Assembly (NCBI GenBank): GCA_017744735.1
Contig: JAGIAR010000005.1
Coordinates: forward strand, 124,001-188,000
DNA from: Novosphingobium sp.
GTDB taxonomy: Bacteria > Pseudomonadota > Alphaproteobacteria > Sphingomonadales > Sphingomonadaceae
Reading direction: 5' to 3'
DNA length: 64,000 nucleotides
Part shown: positions 25,521-38,133 of the stretch, piece by piece
Position numbering within the stretch: position 1 is the stretch's first letter
Layout: each line of letters starts with the position of its first letter
Notes under the pieces: generated by a model
Told to the model about the DNA's origin: nothing
Database searches by the model: none
Seen by the model: the letters and a program-made list of their open reading frames with translations, nothing else
Translations under genes and position numbers: made by a program

Positions 25521-26390
25521 ATGACGCTGCATTCGATCCGCAAACTGGCAGGCGCGGGAGTGGCGGCGGGGCTGGCGCTGCTGCTGGCCGCCTGCATCCT
25601 TTCGCCCGGAACCTTCGCCTCGGCGCTCGACCTGCGCCGCAACGGCAGTTTCACCTTCACCTACAAGGGCGAGATCTACATCCTCGGACTGGGTGAACTC
25701 GCGAAGATGGGCAGCGCCCTCGATGCCGCCGGGTTTTCCCCTTCGACCTGCTACGAGGATGACGGGACGACCGAGCGCGATTGCACCGATGACGAGCTGA
25801 CGCAGCAGCGCGCCGAGTGGGACGAGCAGCAGAAGTCGAAGAAAGACGAGGACGAGCGCAACGCCAAGGCCTTCGGCACGCTGTTCGGCGGGATCGATCC
25901 GTCGGACCCGCAGGCGGCGGAGGAGATCGCCGCCAAGCTGCGGCGCCAGCACGGCTGGAACGCGGTCGCCTACAAGGGCAACGGCCTCTACGACGTCGAT
26001 TTCTCGGTCGCCGGCAAGCTCGACCACGATTTCACCTTCCCGGTGCTCGAAGGCTTCCCGATGGCGAATTTCTTCGTCGTCGCGAATTTGCGCAACGGCA
26101 ATGTCGCCCGGATCGAGGCGCCCGGCTTCGCGGTCCAGTCGAGCAGCCCGAGCAGCGGCAACGGCCTGCTCGGCATGGCCTCGATGTTCGGCACCGCCGA
26201 CGGCGCGAGCGACGAGGCCAAGAACCTGCCCAAGCTGGACGGCAGCTTCACCGTCACCACCGACGGCGAGATACTGGCCAACAACACCGACGAAGGCCCG
26301 ACGGCAGTGGCCGGCGGCAAGCAGCTGAGCTGGAAGATCAGCCCGCGCAGCGCGACGCCGCCGATGGCGCTGATCCAGCTCGCCAAGTAG
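25521..26390 (+). CDS. putative lipoprotein of unknown function
   Basis: LALLLAACILSPGTFASALDLRRNGSFTFTYKGEIY. Confidence 0.7.
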   Translation: MTLHSIRKLAGAGVAAGLALLLAACILSPGTFASALDLRRNGSFTFTYKGEIYILGLGELAKMGSALDAAGFSPSTCYEDDGTTERDCTDDELTQQRAEWDEQQKSKKDEDERNAKAFGTLFGGIDPSDPQAAEEIAAKLRRQHGWNAVAYKGNGLYDVDFSVAGKLDHDFTFPVLEGFPMANFFVVANLRNGNVARIEAPGFAVQSSSPSSGNGLLGMASMFGTADGASDEAKNLPKLDGSFTVTTDGEILANNTDEGPTAVAGGKQLSWKISPRSATPPMALIQLAK

Positions 26391-26413
26391 CGCGCGCCAA
26401 CTGCCCAAGAAAA

Positions 26414-26445
26414 AAGCCGCACCTGCATTCAAGCAGGTGCGGCTT
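26414..26445. terminator. bidirectional Rho-independent-type terminator
   Basis: AAGCCGCACCTG-cattcaag-CAGGTGCGGCTT flanked by A and T tracts, between convergent genes. Confidence 0.85.
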
Positions 26446-26492
26446 GTTCTTAATCGGGCCGCGAGGCGGTGCGGCCCGCCAACCAAGAAATC

Positions 26493-26765
26493 TTAGTTGA
26501 CCGAGTCCTTGAGGCCCTTGCCGGCCTTGAACTTCGGCTGCGACGACGCCTTGATCGTCATCGGCTCGCCGGTACGCGGGTTGCGACCGGTGGAAGCCTT
26601 GCGCTTCGCCACCGAGAAGGTGCCGAAGCCCACAAGGCGCACTTCGTCGCCCTTTGCGAGCGCCGCAGTGATGGTGTCGAACACACCTTCGACAGCCTTG
26701 GTGGCATCGCCACGGGTAAGGCCGCTCGCATCGGCAACGGCGCCGATCAGTTCGTTCTTGTTCAT
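26493..26765 (-). CDS. hupB: HU DNA-binding protein
   Basis: MNKNELIGAVADASGLTRGDATKAVEGVFDTITAALAKGDEVRLVGFGTFSVAKRKASTGRNPRTGE. Confidence 0.97.
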   Translation of the reverse strand: MNKNELIGAVADASGLTRGDATKAVEGVFDTITAALAKGDEVRLVGFGTFSVAKRKASTGRNPRTGEPMTIKASSQPKFKAGKGLKDSVN

Positions 26766-27015
26766 CTTGGAACCCCCTCTGAGTAAATTGCCGGATTTGA
26801 TCTTTGTTTATTGCATCGCCTCTCGGGTGGCGCAGGTTTGAGCGACTTTTGACGGCGCTGTCAAAGGCAAAACTCGCCGGAAAGCGCGGTTTCAGGGGAT
26901 TTCCGGCGGGATTTCGATGAACCGTGAGGTTTATACCGCCACCCGCCGGGGCCTGAAGGTCGCATCGCGGTCAGAATCGCGCAAATCCGCCCCGATTCGC
27001 TGCATTGCAGCGAAT

Positions 27016-29409
<2,394 letters not shown>

Positions 29410-29727
29410 TGCGTGTATCAATCCATGCATCCGGCGCGGGGGGAGCGCCGGGCGGGCGTCATGCCCGAGCTTGCCGCCAATATGGGGATGTAGGCCAGCG
29501 CCTGCAATGGCGGGTTTGCGCGGGGCTGTGGATGGGGTTCGACACAAGGCGACACCGGGGGTGTGACGCATGTGACAGGGTTATAAGGGAGAAAAACGAG
29601 CCTCGCCGGTCGCGCAGAGGCTTGCAGGGGAAAACGGCGGAAAACGGCCATTGGGCGACCGTGGCACAATCGGGAGGCGTAGGAAAACGATTTGTCCTTG
29701 GTTCACGCGTTCCGCGGCGCGCGAAAT

Positions 29728-29741
29728 TCTACGAATGTAGA
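29728..29741. promoter_or_regulatory. palindrome TCTAC-GAAT-GTAGA upstream of NmrA-like gene
   Basis: Perfect 5-bp half-sites; 62 bp before the ATG. Confidence 0.4.
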
Positions 29742-29803
29742 GAAAACTTGCCGGGCGTCCCCGATGCGTTATCCAGGGCCGAAAAACCGGAGAGTGAGAC
29801 GCC

Positions 29804-30736
29804 GTGGCCATCGACCCTGCAATCCTGCCCATCCTCGTCACCGGCGGCTCGGGCAAGCTGGCCCGTCTGATCGTGCGCGAATTGCTCGTGCGCGGCGTCC
29901 CGCCCGCGGGGCTGATCGTCACCACCCGGACGCCGAAGCGGCTGGGGGAATTCGCCGCGCTCGGGGTCGAAATCCGCGACGCCGACAACGATCGGCCGGA
30001 GACCCTGGTCGAGGCCTTCCGAGGAGCGAAGCGGCTGCTGCTGGTGAGCGGCACGCCAGAGGCCTTCCTTGCCGGGGTGCGCGTGCAGCAGCACCGCAAC
30101 GCGGTCGATGCGGCGATCGCGGCCGGGGTGCCGCATCTGTTCTACACCTCGGCTCCCAATGCCGATCCGAATACCGCCGCCGATGCGCATGTCGACCACT
30201 GGAAGACCGAGCAGATGCTGAAGGAGAGCGGCGCGGACTGGACGATCATGCGCCATTGGGAATGGCCCGACTGGCACCTCGAGCATCACTGGCGCCATGC
30301 GGTCGATCGCGGGGTCTACTACGCGGCAAGCGGCGACGGCTGCATCGCCCACGTCACCCGGCCCGACACGGCGGCGGCCGACGCCGGCGCGCTGCTGGGC
30401 ACCGACGTCGCGGGCAAAACCTTCGACATCACCGGGCCCGAGCGCCTGACCGCGCGGACGATCCACGCGGCGCTCTGCCGGGCCTCGGGCAGGAAGATCG
30501 AACTGGTCGAGCTGGAGCCGGACGAGCTGGCCGCGAAGCTGCTCGAAACCGGCACCCATCCCGACACAGCCCCGGTCTTCGCGATGATGGCCACCGCAAT
30601 CCGCGAGGGGTGGTACGACGGGTTCAGCGAGGATCCCGAAGTGCTGGCCGGAAGGACGCGGGAAACGGTGGGCGAGTGGCTGGCGTCCGAATTGCCGATG
30701 GTGCTGGCTCGGCCGCCGCTTGGACCGTGGGATTGA
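29804..30736 (+). CDS. NmrA/NAD(P)-binding oxidoreductase
   Basis: ILVTGGSGKLARLIVRELL, NmrA-like. Confidence 0.85.
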   Translation: MAIDPAILPILVTGGSGKLARLIVRELLVRGVPPAGLIVTTRTPKRLGEFAALGVEIRDADNDRPETLVEAFRGAKRLLLVSGTPEAFLAGVRVQQHRNAVDAAIAAGVPHLFYTSAPNADPNTAADAHVDHWKTEQMLKESGADWTIMRHWEWPDWHLEHHWRHAVDRGVYYAASGDGCIAHVTRPDTAAADAGALLGTDVAGKTFDITGPERLTARTIHAALCRASGRKIELVELEPDELAAKLLETGTHPDTAPVFAMMATAIREGWYDGFSEDPEVLAGRTRETVGEWLASELPMVLARPPLGPWD

Positions 30737-30779
30737 CGTCCGGCGGCGACGGCCGAAGCCGGGCCGGGTGTCGCCCGAG

Positions 30780-31475
30780 CTAGGCCACCGCCCCGAAGAG
30801 CTTGCCTACGCCAGCGGTGACCGCCATCGCCAAGGCGCCCCAGAACACCACGCGCACGACTCCTTTCGCGACCGAAGCCCCGCCGGTAACCGCTCCGGCG
30901 GCACCCAGAACCGCCAGGAAGGCAAGCGAGGCGATGCCGACGATCCAGGCGAGAGAAGCGGCCGGACTGAGCACCACCGCGAGCAGCGGCAAGGCCGCCC
31001 CAACCGTGAAGGTCGCGGCGGATGCCATCGCCGCCTGCAGAGGCCTGGCGGTCGTGATCTCGGTGATCGACAGTTCGTCGCGGGCATGGGCGCTCAGCGC
31101 ATCGTGGGCCATCATCTGTCCGGCGACCTGCCGCGCCAGCGCGTGATCCAGACCGCGCGCGACATAGATCCCGGTCAGCTCTTCGAGCTCTGCTTCGGGT
31201 TGCGTGTCCAGTTCCCCCCGCTCTCGCGCAAGGTCGGCAGCCTCGGCGTCGGCCTGCGAGCTGACGGACACGTATTCGCCGGCGGCCATCGAAAGCGCAC
31301 CGGCCACCAGCCCTGCCGATCCCGCAAGCAAGATCGCCTGCTTGTCCGCCGCCGCGAACGCCACGCCGACTATCAGGCTGGCGGTCGAGACAATCCCGTC
31401 GTTTGCGCCGAGCACCGCAGCACGCAGCCAGCCGGTCCGGCCCACGCGATGTTTCTCACGGTGCAGCGCGCGCAT
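30780..31475 (-). CDS. VIT1/CCC1-family transporter
   Basis: VLGANDGIVSTASLIVGV...GLVAGALSMAAGEYVSVSSQ. Confidence 0.92.
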   Translation of the reverse strand: MRALHREKHRVGRTGWLRAAVLGANDGIVSTASLIVGVAFAAADKQAILLAGSAGLVAGALSMAAGEYVSVSSQADAEAADLARERGELDTQPEAELEELTGIYVARGLDHALARQVAGQMMAHDALSAHARDELSITEITTARPLQAAMASAATFTVGAALPLLAVVLSPAASLAWIVGIASLAFLAVLGAAGAVTGGASVAKGVVRVVFWGALAMAVTAGVGKLFGAVA

Positions 31476-31483
31476 CGCCGCAC

Positions 31484-31825
31484 CTACCCCAGTCCGGGAA
31501 AGTTGAACCCCGGGGGCAGACCCATGCCGCCCTGGATCTTCTGCATCTCGGCATTCGCGGCCTGGTCGGCCTTGGTGCGCGCATCGTTGAAGGCGGCGGT
31601 GACGAGGTCCTCGAGCATCGTCTTGTCTTCCGGCACGATCAGGCTGTCATCGATCGATACCGAGAGAATGCGGCCCTTGGCCGAGGCGCGGATCTTCACC
31701 AGCCCGCCGCCCGAGACGCCTTCGACCTCGATGGTGTCGAGGGTCACCTGCGCGTCGTTCATCTGCTTCTGAATCGTCTCTGCCGCCTGCTGCGCGGCCT
31801 TGAGCATTTCTTCCATCGATTTCAT
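31484..31825 (-). CDS. ybaB: YbaB/EbfC nucleoid-associated protein
   Basis: MEEMLKAAQQAAETIQKQMNDAQVTLDTIEVEGVSGGGLVKIRASAKGRILSVSIDDSLI. Confidence 0.93.
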   Translation of the reverse strand: MKSMEEMLKAAQQAAETIQKQMNDAQVTLDTIEVEGVSGGGLVKIRASAKGRILSVSIDDSLIVPEDKTMLEDLVTAAFNDARTKADQAANAEMQKIQGGMGLPPGFNFPGLG

Positions 31826-31848
31826 CGGATCACCTTGGTTCTAAAAAT

Positions 31849-33591
31849 TCAACGCCGCGCCCAGTTGCGCTCGCCGGCAGCCTCTTCCTCGACCAGTTCG
31901 GCGCCCGGAAACGCCTCGAATGCAGCCTTGACCAGCGGCGCCTCCCGCAACGCCCGGCCCTGCTCGGCGGCCAGCGCCTCGCGTTGCTCGACCAGGGTCG
32001 GCGCGCCGCCTTCGCCCGTGCGCTCGACTTCCCAGCGGACCTCGCCCAGCTGGTTCAGCCCATCGCGCACCTCGCGGGAGATGTCGTCGCGGAAGCCCGG
32101 AGCCAGTGCGTAGACCAGCCGCCCCAGCGTCAGATCGACCACCCGCACCTGCAGCTCCAGGCGGCTCGCAAGGGTCAACTGGCCCGAGCGCTTGACCTGC
32201 TCGACCACCTCGCCCCAATCGAGAGCCCGGGAAACAGGCGCGGCCCCGGCGCCGTTGGCGGGCGGAGCAGCCGCGCCGACGACGCCGTTTGCCACCATCT
32301 CCTCCAGCTTCTTTGCCAGAGCGCCCGGATCCGGCATGTCGGCCGCGTGCATCACGCGCAGCAGCGCCATTTGCGCGGCGACCAGGGGATCGGGCGCCTG
32401 GCGCACCTCGTCGTGGCCCTTGAGCAGCAATTGCCACAGGCGGTGGACCTGCCCGGGCGAGAGCCGCCCGGCCCATTCCTCCAGCGCGGCGCGCTCCTCG
32501 GCGGTCGGCGCATCGGCGCCGCCCTTGCCGACCTGGGCGACGGTGATCTTGTGGACCGTCTCCATCAGCGAGCGGATCAACGCGAGCGGCTCGACCCCCA
32601 GCGCATACTGGTTGTCGACCTGCGCGAGCAGTGCCTGCGGATCGCCTTCGAGCAGCGCGGCGAACAGGGTCCGCAAGGCGCTGCGATCGGCCAGCCCGAG
32701 CATGTCGCGCACCCGCTCGGCGGTTACCTTCCCGCCCGAATCGAGATCGGCATGGGCGATCGCCTGGTCGAGGATCGACAGCCCGTCGCGGCTCGAGCCT
32801 TCGGCGGCCGAGGCGACGATCGCGAGCGCCTCGGGCTCGGCCTCGACCCCTTCCTTGGCGCAGATGTCGGCGAACTGCTTCTCGAGCAGCGGCTTGGTGA
32901 TCCGGCGCAGGTCGAACCGCTGGCAGCGCGACAGCACCGTGACCGGCAATTTGTCGACCTCGGTGGTCGCGAAGAGGAATTTCACATGCGCCGGCGGTTC
33001 CTCAAGTGTCTTGAGCAAGGCATTGAAAGCGTTGCGCGACAGCATGTGAACTTCGTCGATGATGTAGATCTTGTAGCGCGCCGAGACCGCGGCATAGCGG
33101 ACTGCCTCGATGATCTCGCGCACGTCGTCGACGCCGGTGTGCGAAGCGGCGTCCATTTCGATCACGTCGATGTGGCGGCCTTCGGCGATCGCGACGCAGG
33201 GTTCGCATTTGCCGCAAGGGTCGATGGTCGGCCCGCCCTGCCCGTCGGGCCCGATGCAGTTGAGCGCCTTCGCGATCAGCCGCGCGGTGCTGGTCTTGCC
33301 GACCCCGCGCACCCCGGTCATCAGGAAGGCATGCGCCAGCCGCCCGCGCGCGATCGCATTGCCGAGCGTCTGGACCATCGCATCCTGCCCGATCAGCTCG
33401 GCGAAGGTCTGCGGTCGGTATTTGCGCGCGAGCACGCGGTAGGGCTGGCTTGAGGCTTGCGGAGCCGGCGTTGGGGCCGACTTCGGCGCGGGTTCCTCGG
33501 GCGCGCCGAACATCGCCGACTGCCCCGCCGCCTCGAGCTCGGCGGCGGTCGGTGCGAGTTCTTCGTCTTCGATTTCGGGTGAATCGCCCAT
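31849..33591 (-). CDS. dnaX: DNA polymerase III subunit gamma/tau
   Basis: YRVLARKYRPQTFAELIGQDAMVQTLGNAI...GVRGVGKTSTARLIAKALNC. Confidence 0.96.
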   Translation of the reverse strand: MGDSPEIEDEELAPTAAELEAAGQSAMFGAPEEPAPKSAPTPAPQASSQPYRVLARKYRPQTFAELIGQDAMVQTLGNAIARGRLAHAFLMTGVRGVGKTSTARLIAKALNCIGPDGQGGPTIDPCGKCEPCVAIAEGRHIDVIEMDAASHTGVDDVREIIEAVRYAAVSARYKIYIIDEVHMLSRNAFNALLKTLEEPPAHVKFLFATTEVDKLPVTVLSRCQRFDLRRITKPLLEKQFADICAKEGVEAEPEALAIVASAAEGSSRDGLSILDQAIAHADLDSGGKVTAERVRDMLGLADRSALRTLFAALLEGDPQALLAQVDNQYALGVEPLALIRSLMETVHKITVAQVGKGGADAPTAEERAALEEWAGRLSPGQVHRLWQLLLKGHDEVRQAPDPLVAAQMALLRVMHAADMPDPGALAKKLEEMVANGVVGAAAPPANGAGAAPVSRALDWGEVVEQVKRSGQLTLASRLELQVRVVDLTLGRLVYALAPGFRDDISREVRDGLNQLGEVRWEVERTGEGGAPTLVEQREALAAEQGRALREAPLVKAAFEAFPGAELVEEEAAGERNWARR

Positions 33592-33636
33592 GCGCCCTAG
33601 GTAGGCGGTCGGGGGCGGAATGTCGAAGGGGGAAAA

Positions 33637-33723
33637 GGAGCCGGCCGACCCGCCGCTGACCGTTGTGGCTGCTTCCTTCCGGACCTGACCAGGTTGGCGG
33701 ACGCAAACGTCCGACCGGCTCCC
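33637..33723 (-). ncRNA. ffs: bacterial small SRP RNA (4.5S)
   Basis: Minus strand contains CCAACCTGGTCAGGTCCGGAAGGAAGCAGCC with terminal stem GGGAGCCGG...CCGGCTCC. Confidence 0.93.
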
Positions 33724-33769
33724 GCCGCGCATATGGCGGGGGATCGGTTAAAATGCAACCGCTAGCGGA

Positions 33770-34048
33770 TCAGCGGAAATTGTCGGCGTAGGCCTGGATC
33801 TTGAGCGCGCGCGGCGGGGTCGCGTGGACCCGGGCGAAGATGCCGTGCTTGGCGGCATAGGCCTGCGCCGCGGCCTTGCTCGCGAACTTGAGCGTCACCT
33901 GCTGCTGCATGTCGCCGCTGCCCGCCCAGCCCATCAGCGGATCGGGCTTCTTCGCCTCCGCCGGATCGAACTCGAGCACCCACTGGTCGGTGAGGGCCTT
34001 GCCGGACTGCATGGCGTTCTTCGGGCGTTGGTAGATGCGTGCGCTCAT
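33770..34048 (-). CDS. ETC complex I subunit-like (NDUFS4 family)
   Basis: ARIYQRPKNAMQSGKALTDQWVLEFDPAEAKKPDPLMGWAGSGDMQQQVTLKF. Confidence 0.9.
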   Translation of the reverse strand: MSARIYQRPKNAMQSGKALTDQWVLEFDPAEAKKPDPLMGWAGSGDMQQQVTLKFASKAAAQAYAAKHGIFARVHATPPRALKIQAYADNFR

Positions 34049-34080
34049 CGCCTAGCCTTTCGGCAAATTCGCGAGTCGAA

Positions 34081-36639
34081 TCAAGACCGATTGAACGCGT
34101 TCTTGGTCTTCAGGCTCGGGATTTCGGTCCACGGCTCGTCCGGCCAGCGGTGCTTGGGGTAACGGCCCTTCATGTCCTTGACCACGTCGCGCCAGCTGCC
34201 GCGCCAGAACGCCGGCAGGTCGCGGGTCGCCTGGACCGGCTTGCCGCCGGGGCTGGTGAGCTGGAGCAGCAGTGCCTGCGGCGGCTGGCCGATGGTCGGG
34301 TGGAGGTCGAGCCCAAACAGCGCCTGCACCCGCAACTCCACAGTCGGACCGCCCTCGGCCTCGTAATCCACCGGATGGCTGCCGATCGGACTCGCCCACT
34401 CGCGCGGCGCGAGCCGGTCGAGCTGCTGACGCTGCTCCCAGTCGAGCCGGTTGAGCAACGCCTCGGTCAGCCTGCCCTTCGGCAGGTCGAGATCGCGGCG
34501 CCCCTGGACCAGCGGCGCGAGCCAGTCCTGCGCCTCCTGCGCCAGGCGCTCGGGCGCAAGCGCGGAAATTCCGGCGTGACGGGCGCGGGCGATCAGGGTT
34601 TTCGGCAGGATATCAGCGAGCTTTTCCACAGCCTTGTCGACAAGCAGCGCGGCCACCGCATCCGGGTCCGGCGAGGAATCCGGCCCGCTCGCCAGGGTGA
34701 TCGCGCCCAGCCGCCGCTCCAGCCGCGCCTCGACCCGGCCGGCCTCGGCGTTCCAGTTGAGCACCGAGCGCCGCTCGATCCGGTCGGCAAGGCCCTGTTC
34801 GACTTCCGCTGCGGTCAGCGGCAGCGCCGCGGTGATCCGCGCGCCCTGCGCCCGGCCCTGCGCGTCGCCGATCGCGAGCCATTCGGCGCGCGCAAGCGGC
34901 GAAGCCGGATCGAGCGTGTAGCCGCGCCCGCCGGCGCTGAGCCAGTTTTCGCCCGAAGGATCGCGCCGGCGCGCGATATTGTCGGGGAGCGCGCGAGCGA
35001 GGAGGATTCCCAAGTCTCCTCCCCCTTCAGGAGGAGGTCGGGAGGGGGCGTCTCGGTCGCGCCCAGCGGCGAGGCCCTCCCCCGACCCCTCCCCGCCGGG
35101 GAGGGGAGAAAGGAGCTTCTCGGCCCGCCGCGCCCAGCCGTCGGCGAGCTTGCGCGATGCCTCGGCGCGTGCCGAACGGTCGCCGTTCCAGCGTTGCAGG
35201 CGCTGCGAGAGATCGTCGCTCTTGCCGCCCAGCCCGCGCTCCTGCAGCAGCAGCGCCAGCCGCGCGGCGTCGCGCGCATCGCCGGCCCCGGCACCGAACA
35301 TCACCATCGCGGCGAGCGGCGGCTCCATCGGCAATTGCGCCAGCTTGCGCCCGAAGTCCGTGATCCGCCCTTCCCCGTCGAGCGCACCCAGCGCCTGGAG
35401 CCGCCCGCGCGCCGCCGCGAGCGCGGCTGCCGGCGGCGGATCGAGCCACGCCATCGCCGCCGGATCGCCCGCGCCCCATTGCGCCAGCGACAGCACCAGC
35501 GGGGCAAGGTCGGTGGTGAGCATCTCGGGCGGATCGAACTCGGGCCGCCCCGCATGCGCGGCCGCCGCCCACAGGCGATAGGCCGTGCCCGGCCCCTGCC
35601 GCGCCGCGCGCCCGGCGCGTTGCCCGGCGGAAGCCTGGCTGGCGCGGGTCGTGACCAGATGGGTGACCCCTGCCGCCAGGTCGAACTCGGCCCGCCGGGC
35701 AAGCCCGCTGTCGACCACCACCGAGACTCCGTCGAGCGTCAGCGACGTCTCCGCGATGCTGGTCGCAAGCACGATCCTGCGGCGCCCCTCGGGATCGCGC
35801 CGGATCGCCGCGCGCTGGCCCTGCGGTTCGATCTGGCCGTGAAGCGGCAGGATCGGGACGTTCGGCAGCTTCTCCGCCAGCCGTTCGCGGGTCCGCTCGA
35901 TCTCGCCGACACCGGGCAGGAACGCGAGGATGTCGCCCTGCTGCTCGCGCCAGGCGCCCAACACCGCCGAGGTCATCGCATCCTCGAGGCGCTGTTCAGG
36001 GCGACTCCCAAGCCATTCGATTTGCAGCGGAAAGGCCTTGCCCTCGCTCTCGATCACCGGCGCTCCGTCCAGCAGACGGGCGAAGCGTGCTCCGTCGATC
36101 GTTGCCGACATCACCACGATCCGCAAATCCTCGCGCAACACCTGCTGGCTCTCGATCGCGAGCGCGAGGCCGAGATCGCTGTCGAGATGCCGCTCGTGCG
36201 CCTCGTCGAACAGCACCGCGCTGACGCCCGCCAACTCGGGATCGCCGACGATCTGCGCGACGAAGATCGCCTCGGTCATCACCAGGATGCGGGTCTTGCC
36301 CGAGCGCCTTGTATCGAGCCGGGTGAGATAGCCGACCGTCTCGCCCGCCTTCTCGCCCAGCAGTTCGGCCATCCGCTCGGCGGCGGCGCGCGCAGCGACG
36401 CGGCGGGGAGAAAGGAGGATCACCGTGCCGCTGCACCAGCCCTCGCCCAGCAGCGCCGGGGCGACCGCGGTGGTCTTGCCCGCGCCGGGAGGGGCGATCA
36501 GCACTGCCGAAGGGCCGGTGCGCAAGGCGTCCAGCAGGTCCGGGAGAACGGCTTGGATGGGCAGATCGGTCACAGTGGAGCCCCATACCGCCCCAGCACC
36601 GTCATGCTGAACTTGTTTCAGCATCCATCGTGCAACCAA
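34081..36639 (-). CDS. hrpB: ATP-dependent helicase HrpB (true start is probably near VTDLPIQAVLP, about 36573)
   Basis: APPGAGKTT, DEAH, DEXH helicase motifs, HrpB C-terminal domain. Confidence 0.93.
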   Translation of the reverse strand: MVARWMLKQVQHDGAGAVWGSTVTDLPIQAVLPDLLDALRTGPSAVLIAPPGAGKTTAVAPALLGEGWCSGTVILLSPRRVAARAAAERMAELLGEKAGETVGYLTRLDTRRSGKTRILVMTEAIFVAQIVGDPELAGVSAVLFDEAHERHLDSDLGLALAIESQQVLREDLRIVVMSATIDGARFARLLDGAPVIESEGKAFPLQIEWLGSRPEQRLEDAMTSAVLGAWREQQGDILAFLPGVGEIERTRERLAEKLPNVPILPLHGQIEPQGQRAAIRRDPEGRRRIVLATSIAETSLTLDGVSVVVDSGLARRAEFDLAAGVTHLVTTRASQASAGQRAGRAARQGPGTAYRLWAAAAHAGRPEFDPPEMLTTDLAPLVLSLAQWGAGDPAAMAWLDPPPAAALAAARGRLQALGALDGEGRITDFGRKLAQLPMEPPLAAMVMFGAGAGDARDAARLALLLQERGLGGKSDDLSQRLQRWNGDRSARAEASRKLADGWARRAEKLLSPLPGGEGSGEGLAAGRDRDAPSRPPPEGGGDLGILLARALPDNIARRRDPSGENWLSAGGRGYTLDPASPLARAEWLAIGDAQGRAQGARITAALPLTAAEVEQGLADRIERRSVLNWNAEAGRVEARLERRLGAITLASGPDSSPDPDAVAALLVDKAVEKLADILPKTLIARARHAGISALAPERLAQEAQDWLAPLVQGRRDLDLPKGRLTEALLNRLDWEQRQQLDRLAPREWASPIGSHPVDYEAEGGPTVELRVQALFGLDLHPTIGQPPQALLLQLTSPGGKPVQATRDLPAFWRGSWRDVVKDMKGRYPKHRWPDEPWTEIPSLKTKNAFNRS

Positions 36640-36692
36640 GGCCAGACCTGGAGATGACGAGAAATGGATCCTGAAACAAGTTCAGGATGACG
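36600..36692. repeat. imperfect inverted repeat, REP/BIME-like alphaproteobacterial intergenic element
   Basis: CGTCATGCTGAACTTGTTTCAGCATCCAT ... ATGGATCCTGAAACAAGTTCAGGATGACG. Confidence 0.8.
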
Positions 36693-36710
36693 AGGATTGG
36701 CGAGGACGGG

Positions 36711-37733
36711 TCAGTAACCGCGGCTAACCGCGAACTGCGCCGCCTCGACCATCGCCTCGCGCGCCTTGCTCGCGGGGAAGATCGCCAGCGCGTCGATCGC
36801 GCGCTGGGCGAAATGCCGCGCGCGCTCGCGGGTCGCCTCGACCGCGTCGTGGCTGCGGATCAGTTCGACCGCGTGGGCCAGGTCCTCGTCCGAGGAGCGG
36901 TGCCCCTGGATCGCGGCGCGCCAGAAGGTGCGTTCCTCGTCATTGCCGCGCGCATAGGCGAGGATCACCGGCAAGGTCATCTTGCCTTCGCGGAAGTCGT
37001 CTCCGCGGTCCTTGCCCATCTCCGAGGCATCGGCGTCGTAATCGAGCGCATCGTCGACCAGCTGGAAGGCGATGCCGAGGTTGCGGCCGTAATCGTCGAG
37101 CGCCTTTTCCTCCGCTTCGCCGCATTCGGCGACCACCGCCGAAATCCGGCTGGCAGCCGCGAACAGCGCCGCGGTCTTCGAGCCGATGATCCCGAGATAG
37201 CGTTCCTCGCTGGTCTCGATCTGGCGCTGGGCGGTGAGCTGATCGACCTCGCCCTCGGCGATCACCGCCGAGGCGTTGGAGAGGATCTTGAGCACCTTGA
37301 GGCTGCCGTCCTCGACCATCAGTTCGAAGGCCCGGCTGAACAGGAAATCGCCGACCAGCACGGTCGCCGGATTGCCGAAGATGATGTTGGCCGCGGCCTT
37401 GCCCCGGCGCAGGTCGGACCCATCGACCACGTCGTCGTGCAGCAGCGTGGCGGTGTGGATGAATTCGACCGCCGCGGCGAGCTTGTGGTGGCGCGAGCCC
37501 TGGTAGCCGACCAGTTCCGCCCCCGCGAGCGTCAGCATCGGCCGCATGCGCTTGCCGCCGCCCGAGATCAGATGCCCGGCCAGCGCCGGAATCAGCGGAA
37601 TCTCGCTCTGCATCCGGTCGAGGATAACGGCGTTGACCGCGTTCATCGCGGTTGCGGTGAGAGACAGGATCGGGCCGAGCGAAGCCTGCTTCGGCGGCTC
37701 TTTCAGCGGCAGCGGAATAACGTCGGCGCTCAT
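36711..37733 (-). CDS. polyprenyl (octaprenyl-type) diphosphate synthase
   Basis: LLHDDVVDGSDLRRG, FQLVDDALDYD. Confidence 0.93.
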   Translation of the reverse strand: MSADVIPLPLKEPPKQASLGPILSLTATAMNAVNAVILDRMQSEIPLIPALAGHLISGGGKRMRPMLTLAGAELVGYQGSRHHKLAAAVEFIHTATLLHDDVVDGSDLRRGKAAANIIFGNPATVLVGDFLFSRAFELMVEDGSLKVLKILSNASAVIAEGEVDQLTAQRQIETSEERYLGIIGSKTAALFAAASRISAVVAECGEAEEKALDDYGRNLGIAFQLVDDALDYDADASEMGKDRGDDFREGKMTLPVILAYARGNDEERTFWRAAIQGHRSSDEDLAHAVELIRSHDAVEATRERARHFAQRAIDALAIFPASKAREAMVEAAQFAVSRGY

Positions 37734-37819
37734 CCGCTGCCCCTGCCCGCGCAAACCCTTGAACGCAAGCGCAAAGCGGGCGATGGAAAAGGAGAAACTC
37801 GCATGCTAGCGGGGATGCG

Positions 37820-38131
37820 ATGAGCACCAGCCAGCCCGATCCCGCCCCAGATTCGACTCTGGCCGGCTATCGCAAGAGCATCGATAATATCGATGCGGCC
37901 CTGATCCACATGCTGGCCGAACGCTTCCGCATTACCCAGGCGGTGGGCGAGCACAAGGCGGTGGCCGGCCTGCCCGCCAGCGATCCGGGCCGCGAGGCGC
38001 GCCAGATCGAGCGCCTGCGCGCGCTTGCGGTGGACGCCGACCTCGATCCCGAATTCAGCGAAAAATTCATCCGCTTCGTGATCGAGGAAGTGATCCGCCA
38101 TCACCGGCAGACGGCCGCCGCGGGCAAATAG
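37820..38131 (+). CDS. chorismate mutase
   Basis: YRKSIDNIDAALIHMLAERFRITQAVGEHKA. Confidence 0.93.
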   Translation: MSTSQPDPAPDSTLAGYRKSIDNIDAALIHMLAERFRITQAVGEHKAVAGLPASDPGREARQIERLRALAVDADLDPEFSEKFIRFVIEEVIRHHRQTAAAGK

Positions 38132-38133
38132 CC

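Noticed and set aside
31984-33453. 489-aa plus-strand ORF
   Set aside because: Antisense to dnaX.
34039-36657. 872-aa plus-strand ORF
   Set aside because: Antisense to hrpB, low-complexity Arg/Ala/Pro-rich translation.
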